From positions 29,718 through 93,717 of the forward strand of contig JBBIMP010000018.1 in assembly GCA_037444305.1 (NCBI GenBank): DNA of 64,000 nucleotides. Reading direction: 5' to 3'. A program made the translations under genes and the position numbers. Below the pieces are notes generated by a model. It was not told the DNA's origin, searched no databases, and saw nothing but the letters and a program-made list of their open reading frames with translations. The DNA is from JBBIMP01 sp037444305 (lineage in GTDB: Bacteria > Acidobacteriota > UBA6911). The first letter of the stretch is position 1, and every line of letters starts with the position of its first letter. Below are positions 53,973 to 62,898 of this stretch, in pieces.

Positions 53973-55040
53973 ATGGATCTCTGGATTATTCGTACCCTAC
54001 TTTTTGTCGCGATCCTGGTCACCGGCTATTTCGTTCGACCATTCCAACTGAACGATCTCCTGACGCTGTCCCTTAGCGGCGCCCTGGCGCTGCTGATCAT
54101 CCTCGCCGAGATCCGCGTCAGAAGCCTCTCGCTGAAAACCCTGATCGGGGCCGCAATCGGCTCCATCATGGGGATCATCGGCGCCAGCCTCATCAGCCTG
54201 GTGATCGGGAGAATGGAGCTGGCGGGGCCCACGGCCACCTACGCCCAGGTGATGGTCCTCACCCTCATGGCTTACGTCGGCCTGCTGTCCGGCGCAAGCA
54301 AGGGAGAGTACCTGGATCTCTCGGCCCTGGGAGGCGTCTTCAGCGAGCGGGGATCCCGCCTGGCATACAAGATCCTGGACACCAGCGTGATCATCGACGG
54401 AAGGGTGGCGGACATCTGCAAGACCAGATTCTTGGAAGGCACGCTCGTGGTGCCGCACTTCGTTCTGCGGGAGCTCCAGCAGATCGCCGACAGCGCCGAT
54501 TCCATCAAACGCAACCGCGGCCGCAGGGGACTCGACATACTCGAAAAAGTCAAGTCAAGCCCCGGCGTGACCGTCCAGGTCGTCGAGAAGGACTACCCCG
54601 AGGTGAAGGAAGTCGACCTGAAGCTCATCGAGCTGGCCAAGGAGCTGGATGGGAAGATCGTCACCAACGATTTCAATCTCAACAAGGTCTCCCAGTTGCG
54701 CGGCGTGGATGTGCTCAATATAAACGAACTGGCAAATGCCCTCAAACCGGTCGTCCTGCCCGGCGAGACCATGAAGGTATTCATCCTGAAGGAGGGGAAG
54801 GAGTACAACCAGGGCGTCGCCTACCTGGATGACGGAACGATGGTTGTGGTCGACAACGCGCGCCGCATGATCGGCAAGACAATCGCCACGCAGGTAACCT
54901 CCGTTCTTCAGACTACCGCCGGGAAAATGATTTTCGGCCGGTTCCCGGAGGAGACGAACGGCCCGGCCTCCGCCTCGCGCCAGGATCGCAGAGCAGGCGA
55001 TCGGTCCTCCGACGATGAAAGGCAGGGCAAAGGACATTAG
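53973..55040 (+). CDS. PIN and TRAM domain membrane protein (YacL-like)
   Basis: A 355-residue protein. Four N-terminal membrane helices (about 5-110) precede a PIN nuclease-like domain beginning at KILDTSVIIDGRVADIC (first acidic residue D in LDTS) with further acid residues in NDFNLN, then a TRAM RNA-binding domain (about 255-320) and a basic tail. Homologues such as B. subtilis YacL are associated with RNA metabolism or ribosome processing. The ATG has AAGGAGC 6-7 nt upstream. It lies upstream of ispDF, the common yacL-ispD order. Confidence 0.9.
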   Translation: MDLWIIRTLLFVAILVTGYFVRPFQLNDLLTLSLSGALALLIILAEIRVRSLSLKTLIGAAIGSIMGIIGASLISLVIGRMELAGPTATYAQVMVLTLMAYVGLLSGASKGEYLDLSALGGVFSERGSRLAYKILDTSVIIDGRVADICKTRFLEGTLVVPHFVLRELQQIADSADSIKRNRGRRGLDILEKVKSSPGVTVQVVEKDYPEVKEVDLKLIELAKELDGKIVTNDFNLNKVSQLRGVDVLNINELANALKPVVLPGETMKVFILKEGKEYNQGVAYLDDGTMVVVDNARRMIGKTIATQVTSVLQTTAGKMIFGRFPEETNGPASASRQDRRAGDRSSDDERQGKGH

Positions 55041-56295
55041 CGCCGGCCGGCCCCGATCCCCGATGATGAACCTCGCAAAGCGCAAGCCCCCCAAACCGTT
55101 GAGGGTATCTGCGCTGATTGCGGCGGGGGGAACCGGAATCCGGCTGGGAGGCACAGTCCCGAAACAGCTGATGAGCCTGGCCGGCAAGCCCGTGCTCATC
55201 CGCACCGTCGAGAGCCTGCTCCAGCTGGATTGCGTCCGCGAGGTCGTGATCGCCCTTCCACGGAGCCACGTGGAGGCGGCAAGGTCGCTCCTGGCCGCGC
55301 AGGGCTTCCGGGTTCCGATCCGCTGCATCCAGGGGGGCAGGACCCGGCAGGATTCGGTCCACATGGCTGTGAGGAAGGCATCGGAGACTGCTGACGTGCT
55401 GCTCGTGCACGACGCGGCGAGACCCCTGTGCGAGCGGGCGATGCTCGAACGTGTGGTCGAAGCCGCCGTCCGGGACGGGGCCGCGGTCCCAGGTCTCCCT
55501 CCGACCGAAACCATCCAGCGGGTGTCGAAACGCGGGCGCGTGCTGAAGACCCCGCCGCGGGACGAGCTGCAGGCCATCCAGACGCCCCAGTGCTTTCGCG
55601 CCGCGATCCTTAGATCGGCGCTGGACCGGGCGAAGGCGGAACACTTTGAGGGGACTGACGAGTCGTCGGTCGTCCGGCGGGCCGGTCATGCCGTGACCGT
55701 GGTGCCGGGATCCGCCGACAACCTCAAAATCACTTATCCCCGGGACCTGGAGATCGCGGAGAGGATTCTCATGGAACGGACGCACGGGAAGACGGGACGC
55801 GCGGCGCCGCAGGCGGAGCGGGCCTCACTCAGGGTGGGACAGGGGACTGATTACCACCGCCTCGTGAAGGGGCGCAAGCTGATCCTGGGCGGGGTGGAGA
55901 TCCCCTTCGGGAAGGGGCTTGAGGGACACTCCGATGCGGATGTTCTGGCGCATGCGATCTGCGATGCCTTGCTGGGAGCCGCGGCCCTCGGCGATATCGG
56001 CAGGCACTTCCCCGACACCGATCCGGCGCACAAGAACCGTCCGAGCCTCGAGTTTCTGGAACAGACGCGCCGGCTGGTAGAGGTTGCCGGCTGGACGATC
56101 CGCAACGTGGATGCGACGATCCTGGCGCAGGCGCCGCGGCTGACCCTCCACATCGGGAAAATGCGGGCCAATCTCGCGAAAGCCCTGGGGCTCGAGGTTG
56201 CCCAGGTCAGCGTCAAGGCCACGACCACCGAGCGCATGAATGCGGAAGGGCGCGGGGAGGGGATTTCAGCCCAGGCCATCGCCCTCCTGGCCTAA
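55015..56295 (+). CDS. ispDF: Bifunctional IspD-IspF fusion (MEP pathway)
   Basis: A 426-residue fusion. Residues about 25-260 are IspD (2-C-methyl-D-erythritol 4-phosphate cytidylyltransferase) with AAGGTGIRLGG, VPKQLMSLAGKPVL, VHDAARPL and DNLKITYPRDLEIAE. Residues 270-426 are IspF (2,4-cyclodiphosphate synthase) with the zinc-site start VGQGTDYHRL, GLEGHSDADVLAHA and KATTTERMN. The first ATG (55015) overlaps the previous gene by 26 nt; ATG 55063 or 55066 gives a shorter N-terminus and neither has a good ribosome site. With IspE between them in the pathway, the fusion may couple steps. Confidence 0.93.
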   Translation: MKGRAKDISAGRPRSPMMNLAKRKPPKPLRVSALIAAGGTGIRLGGTVPKQLMSLAGKPVLIRTVESLLQLDCVREVVIALPRSHVEAARSLLAAQGFRVPIRCIQGGRTRQDSVHMAVRKASETADVLLVHDAARPLCERAMLERVVEAAVRDGAAVPGLPPTETIQRVSKRGRVLKTPPRDELQAIQTPQCFRAAILRSALDRAKAEHFEGTDESSVVRRAGHAVTVVPGSADNLKITYPRDLEIAERILMERTHGKTGRAAPQAERASLRVGQGTDYHRLVKGRKLILGGVEIPFGKGLEGHSDADVLAHAICDALLGAAALGDIGRHFPDTDPAHKNRPSLEFLEQTRRLVEVAGWTIRNVDATILAQAPRLTLHIGKMRANLAKALGLEVAQVSVKATTTERMNAEGRGEGISAQAIALLA

Positions 56296-56337
56296 TAATT
56301 CGGTTGCCAAGAAACGATTTGGCGCGGAGGAGGAAAG

Positions 56338-56516
56338 CCGGATTGAAGGTATGCGGTAAACGGAGGCGCGAACGACAGCGAGCAGTGGCGTGACGTGATC
56401 AAGCAACGTAACCCGTCGCCGGCGCTCCGGGCTCCGTGAACTCCCGATCGGCAAGCACGATGGGCGCCTACGGCAGCGTAGAACCTTTCCCGTGGAGTTT
56501 TCCTCACACGCGGGAA
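56338..56516 (-). repeat. Dispersed intergenic repeat, copy B
   Basis: Reverse-oriented copy between ispDF and gltX. On the minus strand it opens with CCGCGTGTGAGGAAAACTCC and has the core CGGAGCCCGGAGCG (within 56409-56458). It is the longest copy, about 180 bp, with an extra insert relative to copy A. Confidence 0.85.
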
Positions 56517-56557
56517 AGGCCTTGTGAGTAAGGAGTAGAGAGGAGCTGCAAATTCAA

Positions 56558-58081
56558 ATGTCGACAGTGGAATCGGGTAATGCCGTCAGGGTGCGGTTTG
56601 CGCCCAGCCCCACGGGGTTTCTTCACGTGGGCAACGTCCGGACCGCTCTCTTCAACTGGCTGCTGGCCCGGCACCTGGGCGGCAGCTTCATCCTGCGGAT
56701 CGAGGACACCGACGCGGAGCGGAGCCGCCCGGAGTACGAAGCGGGGCTGAAGCAGGACCTGCTCTGGCTGGGCCTGGATTGGGACGAAGGCGTGGACCGC
56801 CCCGGAGCCCTGGGCCCCTACCGGCAGAGCGAGCGCTACGAAACCTACCGCGGCCATGCACGCGCCCTGGTGGAAGGGAGCAAGGCCTTCCGCTGCTTCT
56901 GCTCCGAGGAGGAGATGGAGGAGATCCGCCGGGAACAGCGGGCCGGCGGGGAGATGCCGCGCTATCCGGGGACGTGCAGGGGCCTTTCGGCGGATGAGGC
57001 GGAAAAGCGCGCGGCCGCAGGCGAGCCTTTCGCCGTCCGCCTGCGGGTCAGGCCCGGAACGGTGGGATTTTCGGACCTGGTATACGGCCGGATAAACATG
57101 GAAACCGCGCTGATCAGCGATCCGATCCTGCTGCGAAGCGACGGCAGCCCGACCTACAACTTCTCGTGCGTGATCGATGACGTGCTCATGAAGATCTCCC
57201 ACGTGATTCGCGGCGAAGGGCACCTCTCGAACACGCATCGCCAGATCCTCATATACGAGGCCCTGGGGGCAAATGTCCCGGAATTCGCCCACCTCTCCAC
57301 CGTCCTCGGACCGGACGGGCAGAAACTGAGCAAGCGCCACGGGGCGACCTCGGTCGAGGAGTTTCGTGCCCAGGGCTACATCGCCGAAGCCCTGACCAAC
57401 TACCTCGCGCTGCTCGGGTGGTCTCCTCCGGAAGAGGGGAAGGAGATCATGGCGACGGAGGAAATCGTGCGCCTTTTCGACCTGTCGCGCGTGTCGAAAA
57501 GCCCCGCGATATTCGACCGGGCCAAACTGGACTGGATGAACCGCAGCTACATAAACGCCGCGCCGCCGGAGAAGCTCGTCGAACTGGCGCTCCCCTTCCT
57601 TCAAGCCGCCCAACTGGCTCCGGATCGACCCGAGGAAGCGACTCGCGCGTGGCTGGCCCTGGCCGTCGACGCGGTGAAGACCCACGTCGACCACGTGGAC
57701 CAGCTGGCGGGGGAAATGGATATCATTTACGGCTTCGACACCCGGCCGGCCCGCATTGATGCCCAGGCCAGAGCGACGCTCGACCAGCCGGGCGCGCTCG
57801 AGGTGGCGCGCGAATTCGAGCGGCTGGCCCGGGAAAAGGAGCTGCTGACCATCGAAGCCTACCGGGAAATCATCGGCCAGGTGAAATCGGCGACGCGGCA
57901 GAAGGGGAAAAATCTCTTCCACCCGATAAGGGCGGCGCTCACGGGCAGGGGCTCCGGCCCGGAGCTGGACCGGCTCGTGCCGCTGTACGAAGAGGGGAGC
58001 CGGTTGAATCTCCCCAGGCGCGTCATGTCGTGCCGGGAACGGCTGCGCGCGGTGCTCGAGCTTTACCCGGCGGCGGACTGA
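56558..58081 (+). CDS. gltX: Glutamyl-tRNA synthetase
   Basis: A 507-residue class I synthetase. The HIGH-type motif is HVGN in RFAPSPTGFLHVGNVRTAL, and the KMSKS-type motif is KLSKR. The length and the C-terminal helical domain fit the discriminating or non-discriminating GluRS; amidotransferase genes are not in this window. The rlmB start lies 8 nt after the stop, so the two genes are probably co-transcribed. Confidence 0.96.
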   Translation: MSTVESGNAVRVRFAPSPTGFLHVGNVRTALFNWLLARHLGGSFILRIEDTDAERSRPEYEAGLKQDLLWLGLDWDEGVDRPGALGPYRQSERYETYRGHARALVEGSKAFRCFCSEEEMEEIRREQRAGGEMPRYPGTCRGLSADEAEKRAAAGEPFAVRLRVRPGTVGFSDLVYGRINMETALISDPILLRSDGSPTYNFSCVIDDVLMKISHVIRGEGHLSNTHRQILIYEALGANVPEFAHLSTVLGPDGQKLSKRHGATSVEEFRAQGYIAEALTNYLALLGWSPPEEGKEIMATEEIVRLFDLSRVSKSPAIFDRAKLDWMNRSYINAAPPEKLVELALPFLQAAQLAPDRPEEATRAWLALAVDAVKTHVDHVDQLAGEMDIIYGFDTRPARIDAQARATLDQPGALEVAREFERLAREKELLTIEAYREIIGQVKSATRQKGKNLFHPIRAALTGRGSGPELDRLVPLYEEGSRLNLPRRVMSCRERLRAVLELYPAAD

Positions 58082-58089
58082 ACAGATCC

Positions 58090-58830
58090 ATGGCTCTCGC
58101 CTACGGAATCCACGCGGTGCTCGAAGCGCTCAGAGCCGGGCAGGCCCGGGTGGAGCGGATCTGCGTGGAACGCGGCCTCCACAGTGCGCGGCTCCAGGAG
58201 GTCATAGACTTGGCGAGGCAGAGCCGCGTACCGGTCTCCTTCGAGGAGCGGTCCTGGCTCGACCGCAAGAGCGGGGGGCAGCGCCACCAGGGGATTGTCT
58301 GCTACATTGCCGAAGCGCCGACCTTCACGGTCGAGGACGTGCTGCGCCTGGCAGCCTCTCCCGGTCTCCTCCTGGTGCCGGACGGCATCGAGGACCCGCA
58401 CAATCTCGGCGCCATGCTCCGCTCGGCCGAGGTGGCCGGCGCCGACGGCGTGTTCATCCCGCTGAGGCGGAGCGCCGGGATCAGCCCGGCGGTGGTCAGG
58501 GCGAGCGCGGGAGCGACAGCGCACCTGAGGATCGCGCGCAGCGGCAACACCGCGCAGCTGATCGACCTGCTCAAAAAAAACGGGTACTGGGTTGTCGGCC
58601 TGGCAGCGGAAGGCAATCTGCCGCTCTGGCAGGCGGACTTCACCGTGCCCACCGCCCTGATCCTCGGCGGCGAGGAAACCGGCCTGCACAGGCTGGTCCG
58701 GGAGCGGTGCGATCACCTGTTGTCCATCCCGGTGCGTGGGCGTGTGAGTTCCTACAACGTCAGCGTCGCGGCGGGAATCGCGCTGTACGAAGTTCTGCGC
58801 CAGCGCAATACGCGTGCCGCCAATCCGTAA
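58090..58830 (+). CDS. rlmB: 23S rRNA (guanosine-2'-O-)-methyltransferase, RlmB/TrmH family
   Basis: A 246-residue SPOUT methyltransferase. The N-terminal L30-like substrate domain (GIHAVLEALRAG) is followed by the knotted catalytic domain with DGIEDPHNLGAMLRSAEVAG, LGGEETGLHRL and SYNVSVAAGIALYE. Probably modifies G2251 of 23S rRNA; other TrmH targets cannot be excluded. The frame opens at 58030, but ATG 58090 matches the family start. Confidence 0.92.
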   Translation: MALAYGIHAVLEALRAGQARVERICVERGLHSARLQEVIDLARQSRVPVSFEERSWLDRKSGGQRHQGIVCYIAEAPTFTVEDVLRLAASPGLLLVPDGIEDPHNLGAMLRSAEVAGADGVFIPLRRSAGISPAVVRASAGATAHLRIARSGNTAQLIDLLKKNGYWVVGLAAEGNLPLWQADFTVPTALILGGEETGLHRLVRERCDHLLSIPVRGRVSSYNVSVAAGIALYEVLRQRNTRAANP

Positions 58831-58884
58831 GATATTCTCAAGGGATGAAGCAGATCGGCGGGAACGGTCAAACGCGACCGTGTC

Positions 58885-59008
58885 TGCCGACCATCCTTGC
58901 CTGCAGGGATCGAACGGAGCCCGGAGCGCCAGCGACGGGTTGCGTTGCTTGATTGGGCTGCCCGACCGCTCACTGGCGTTCGCGGCCCCGTTTGCTGTGT
59001 TCCTGCAA
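58885..59008 (+). repeat. Dispersed intergenic repeat, copy C
   Basis: Core at 58895-58942 (CGGAGCCCGGAGCG then CCAGCGACGGGTTG). It lies between rlmB and the convergent HyuA-like gene. Confidence 0.85.
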
Positions 59009-59027
59009 TATGACCTTCCTCTGATGC

Positions 59028-61016
59028 CTACTCCGCCTCGATAGTCAGGTTGCGGTAGGAATCGACCCGGCAGCGGTATCCGGGCGGCACCGCGGCGGTG
59101 GCGCTGTACTCGAACACCAGCGCGGGCCCGAGGATTTCGTGGCCGGCCCTCAGCAGGGCTCTCTCGTACATTGCTGTGCGTACCGGTCGACCCGAAAACC
59201 GGACCTCCTTCCGCCCGATCTGAGCGCGCGCGGGATCCGGCGGTCCGGGCCTCTGGCGGGGTATTCGCGGTTTCCGCGAAAGCCCGCGCACTCGGACGCG
59301 CAGCGTGACGATTTCCGATTCCCGGGCCGGATCCGCGTAACCGTAGCGCTGCTCATGTCTGCGGTGAAACTCCCGCGAGTAGCCCCGGGAAAAAGGGAAG
59401 CTGATTTCGAAGCTCTGGCCGCGATAGCGCATGTCGATCCGGCGCTCCAGTCGAATCCGCTCGGCTTCGTATCCTTCGGCGACCATGGACGCATGCCCCT
59501 GGCGCTCCAACTCCCCAAAGAGCTCCTCGATGCGGCCCGCATCCGCCTCCCGCGTCCGCAGCATGACGGTCCGGGAGAAATCCTGGATATTGTCCGCCAG
59601 GAGCACGCCGAGCGCCGAAAGCAGGCCTGGATTTTCGGGGATGAGAATCCGCGGAATGGACAGGTTCCTTCCCAGTGAGACTGCGTGGAGGCCGCCGGCG
59701 CCGCCGAAGGTCACCAGGGTGAAGTCTCTCGGGTCGTGTCCGCGCTCGACGGAAATCACCCGCAGCGCGGCTTCCATGTTGGCATCGGCGACATCCACCA
59801 CTCCCTGGGCGGCGGCCGCCGGGGAATCGGCCCCCATCTGCCCGGCCAGTTTGCGAAAGGCCGCCTCGAGCCTTCCGGGCTGCAGACGAAGGGTGCCGCC
59901 GAGCGGGTAGCCGTCGTGGAGCTTGCCGAGATAGAGATTGGCATCGGTGACGGTGACCCGATCGCCCTTGCCGTAGCAGATCGGCCCGGGCTCCGCGCCG
60001 GCGCTCTCCGGCCCCACCCTCAGGGCGCCCGCTTCGTCCACGCGGGCGATGGAGCCGCCGCCCGCACCCACCGTGTGGATGTCGATCACCGGCACGCCCA
60101 CCGGGCAGTTCGCGATGACCGATTCGCTCGCGATCCGGATGCCGCCGTCGCACAGGGAAACATCGGTGGAAGTTCCGCCCATGTCGAACGTGAGGATGGA
60201 GGTGTAACCCGCGCGCCGCGCCATTTCCCACGCCCCCACGACGCCTCCTGCCGGCCCGCTGAGAATCGTCCGGACGGGCTCGCGAATGGCGGTGTGCGCG
60301 GATACGGTGCCGCCGTTGGATTGCATGATCCGCAGGCTGGAGGTCTTGCGCGAAGGCGCCCGCCCCAGGCGGCGTTGCAGCTCGGCGATGTAGCGCCCCA
60401 TGAGCGGTGCGAGGTAGGCATTGACCACGGTCGTGGACGTGCGCTCGTACTCCCGGTACTCCGGCAGGATGACGTGGCTGAGGCTGATCGGAATCTTCAA
60501 GTTTTGCAGTGCGCGGCCGATCAGTTTCTCGTGGGCCGGGTTGGCGTAGGAGTAGAGGAGGCAGACCGCCACCGACTCCACCTTCGCCCGCCCGAGTTTG
60601 CGTGCCGCCCTCTGCAGGTCCCGGCGGTCGAGTTCGACCAGAACGGATCCGTCGTGCAGGACCCTCTCGGTGACCCCGAGGCGCAGCCGGGCCGGGACAA
60701 GGGGTTCCGGCCGGGAAGGAAACAGGCTGTAGATCCGGGGCCGGTTCTGGCGGCCGATTTCGAGGATGTCCTCGAAACCCCGTGTGGTGATGAGCGCTGT
60801 CACGGCGCCCTTGCGCTCGAGCAGCGCGTTGGTTGCCGCGGTGGAGCCGTGATGAATGTCGGCCTGCCGCCGGCCGTCCAGCTCTTCGAGGCCTTGCATG
60901 ATGGCCGTCGCCGGGTTGGCGGGGGTGGACAGCAGCTTGAGCGTGCGAATCCGGTTGCCGTCGAAGACGATGAAGTCGGTAAAGGTGCCGCCGGTGTCGA
61001 TCCCTATTCTGCGCAT
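59028..61016 (-). CDS. Hydantoinase/oxoprolinase A-type protein (HyuA-like)
   Basis: A 662-residue HyuA-like ATP-dependent amidohydrolase subunit. It opens RIGIDTGGTFTDFIVFDG (ASKHA-type phosphate loop), followed by GSTAATNALLERKGA, the second loop LTFDMGGTSTDVSL and AGGGSIARVDEAGALRVGP, and VTFGGAGGLHA. The family uses ATP to open hydantoin, 5-oxoproline or acetone-carboxylase-type substrates, and nearly always works with a B subunit. No B subunit gene is adjacent: the gene ends at repeat copy C. It is divergent from the ABC ATPase gene. Confidence 0.9.
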   Translation of the reverse strand: MRRIGIDTGGTFTDFIVFDGNRIRTLKLLSTPANPATAIMQGLEELDGRRQADIHHGSTAATNALLERKGAVTALITTRGFEDILEIGRQNRPRIYSLFPSRPEPLVPARLRLGVTERVLHDGSVLVELDRRDLQRAARKLGRAKVESVAVCLLYSYANPAHEKLIGRALQNLKIPISLSHVILPEYREYERTSTTVVNAYLAPLMGRYIAELQRRLGRAPSRKTSSLRIMQSNGGTVSAHTAIREPVRTILSGPAGGVVGAWEMARRAGYTSILTFDMGGTSTDVSLCDGGIRIASESVIANCPVGVPVIDIHTVGAGGGSIARVDEAGALRVGPESAGAEPGPICYGKGDRVTVTDANLYLGKLHDGYPLGGTLRLQPGRLEAAFRKLAGQMGADSPAAAAQGVVDVADANMEAALRVISVERGHDPRDFTLVTFGGAGGLHAVSLGRNLSIPRILIPENPGLLSALGVLLADNIQDFSRTVMLRTREADAGRIEELFGELERQGHASMVAEGYEAERIRLERRIDMRYRGQSFEISFPFSRGYSREFHRRHEQRYGYADPARESEIVTLRVRVRGLSRKPRIPRQRPGPPDPARAQIGRKEVRFSGRPVRTAMYERALLRAGHEILGPALVFEYSATAAVPPGYRCRVDSYRNLTIEAE

Positions 61017-61067
61017 AGGCGCCGATTATAGGCGATAGCAGGCCCCGGCCGGAAACATAGGAAGCGG

Positions 61068-62051
61068 ATGTTTGTAATCGAAATCGAGAACCTCACGAAG
61101 GATTTCCAGGCAGGCTTCTGGCGCAAGAGGCCCGTCCGCGCCGTGGACAACCTCAGCCTGACCGTCGGGCGGGGGGAGGTCTTCGGTTTCCTCGGGCCGA
61201 ACGGAGCCGGCAAGACGACGACCCTCAAGATCCTGATGAATCTGATACGCCGGACTTCCGGGTCGGCGAGGATCCTGGGAGAGCCGGTGGATTCGGTCGC
61301 GATGCGCCGCCGGATAGGCTTCCTGCCGGAGAATCCCTATTTTTACGATTACCTGACGCCCAGGGAGATCCTGACCTACATGGGCAGGCTCTTCGGTATC
61401 CCCGGGGCCGAACTCCGCGGGAAGGTCGAGTCCCTGCTGGAACGCGTGGGCCTGGCCCACGCCGCGAACGTCCAGCTCCGCAAGTTCAGCAAGGGGATGG
61501 TGCAGCGCATAGGCATCGCGCAGGCGCTGATCAACGATCCCGAGGTCGTGTTCCTGGACGAGCCGATGTCGGGGCTGGACCCGCTCGGCCGCCGGGAGGT
61601 TCGGCAGGTGATCGAATCCCTCAGGTCGAGGGACGTCACCGTATTCTTCAGCTCGCACATCCTGCCCGACGTGGAGGCGCTCTGCGACCGCGTTGCGATC
61701 CTGAACAAGGGGCGGCTCCAGGAAAGCGGACCTCTGCACGAGATCCTGAAGGTGCGGATCGAAGGCCACGAGGTCATCCTGGGGCGTGTCGAACCGGGGC
61801 TGCGCGCGGAGCTGGAAGCGCTGTGCGGCGAAATCCGGCCCTTGGGCGACCGGGTGCAGCTGCGCGTCCGGACGCAGGACCAGGTGGGCGCGCTGCTGGC
61901 GGCGGTTTCGCGCGGGGGCGGCGAGTTGATTTCGGTGAACCCGATCCGGCACTCCCTGGAGGATTACTTCTTTCGCGAGGTCAGCGGTCAGCCGAGCCCC
62001 GATGGGCCGGTCCGGGAGCCCGGCAAAGGAGCGCCGGGCGCCAGGGTGTGA
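61068..62051 (+). CDS. ABC transporter ATP-binding protein
   Basis: A 327-residue ATPase. Walker A is GPNGAGKTT, the signature is FSKGMVQRIGIAQALINDP, Walker B is VVFLDEPMSGLDPLG and the switch is SSHILPDVEAL. The C-terminal extension ends in a disordered tail. It belongs to the CcmA/NatA/NosF group of ABC-2 exporters. It heads a three-gene set with a permease 52 nt downstream and a TPR-like protein. The start at 61068 has GGAAGCGG in front. Confidence 0.93.
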   Translation: MFVIEIENLTKDFQAGFWRKRPVRAVDNLSLTVGRGEVFGFLGPNGAGKTTTLKILMNLIRRTSGSARILGEPVDSVAMRRRIGFLPENPYFYDYLTPREILTYMGRLFGIPGAELRGKVESLLERVGLAHAANVQLRKFSKGMVQRIGIAQALINDPEVVFLDEPMSGLDPLGRREVRQVIESLRSRDVTVFFSSHILPDVEALCDRVAILNKGRLQESGPLHEILKVRIEGHEVILGRVEPGLRAELEALCGEIRPLGDRVQLRVRTQDQVGALLAAVSRGGGELISVNPIRHSLEDYFFREVSGQPSPDGPVREPGKGAPGARV

Positions 62052-62103
62052 ATCGCGGTTTCAAACCGAATTGCGGAGACGAAGGGTGGGAAGGTTCGCA
62101 GCC

Positions 62104-62898
62104 ATGTTTAGGGTACTCGCGATAGCGGGCAACACGTTCCGGGAAAGCATCCGCGACCGGATTCTCTACAATCTCATTCTGTTCGCCCTGGTCATGATCC
62201 TCAGTTCGATCGCTCTCGGGCAGTTGACGCTGGGATACGAAATCAAGGTCATCGTGGACCTGGGGCTGTCCGCGATTTCCATCTTCGGGACGCTGATCGC
62301 CATCTTTATCGGCATAGGCCTGGTCTACAAGGAACTGGAGCGGCGCACGGTCTACGCACTGCTGGCAAAGCCGATCAGCCGCGGGCAGTTCATCCTGGGC
62401 AAGTACGTGGGGCTGCTCCTTACCCTGCTTGTGAACGTGGCGATAATGACCGCGGGCCTGGCCCTGACCATGCTGTACCAGGGGGGAGCGGAGCCCCGCA
62501 GCTACCTCAATCTGCTCCCCGCGGTGTACCTGATCTTCTGGTCGCTGGCGCTGACGACGGCCATGGCCCTGGTGTTTTCGACTTTTTCCTCCCCCGCGCT
62601 CTCGGCCCTGTTCACATTCTTCCTCTGGGTCAGCGGGCACTTCAACTACGATCTCCTGGAATTCAGCCGGACAGCACAGTCGGCGGCGGCCGGCGGGCTC
62701 TTCAAGGTGCTGTACTACATCCTGCCCAACCTGTCGAATTTCAAAATCCTTGACAGCCGGAACATCATCCAGAGCGCCGCGTACGCCGATCCCATCGATG
62801 CCGCTGCGATCGGCTGGGCCGGCCTGTACGGGCTCGTCTGCTGCACGGCGCTGGTCGCGCTTGCCGTGGCGATCTTCTCGCGCCGGGATTTCAAATGA
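62104..62898 (+). CDS. ABC-2 type permease
   Basis: A 264-residue membrane protein with six hydrophobic segments. The N-terminus FRVLAIAGNTFRESIRDRIL and LVYKELERRTVYALLAKPIS resemble NosY/ABC-2 permeases. ATG 62104 is chosen over the longer frame from 62002. Its stop overlaps the start of the following gene by 4 nt (ATGA). Confidence 0.9.
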   Translation: MFRVLAIAGNTFRESIRDRILYNLILFALVMILSSIALGQLTLGYEIKVIVDLGLSAISIFGTLIAIFIGIGLVYKELERRTVYALLAKPISRGQFILGKYVGLLLTLLVNVAIMTAGLALTMLYQGGAEPRSYLNLLPAVYLIFWSLALTTAMALVFSTFSSPALSALFTFFLWVSGHFNYDLLEFSRTAQSAAAGGLFKVLYYILPNLSNFKILDSRNIIQSAAYADPIDAAAIGWAGLYGLVCCTALVALAVAIFSRRDFK

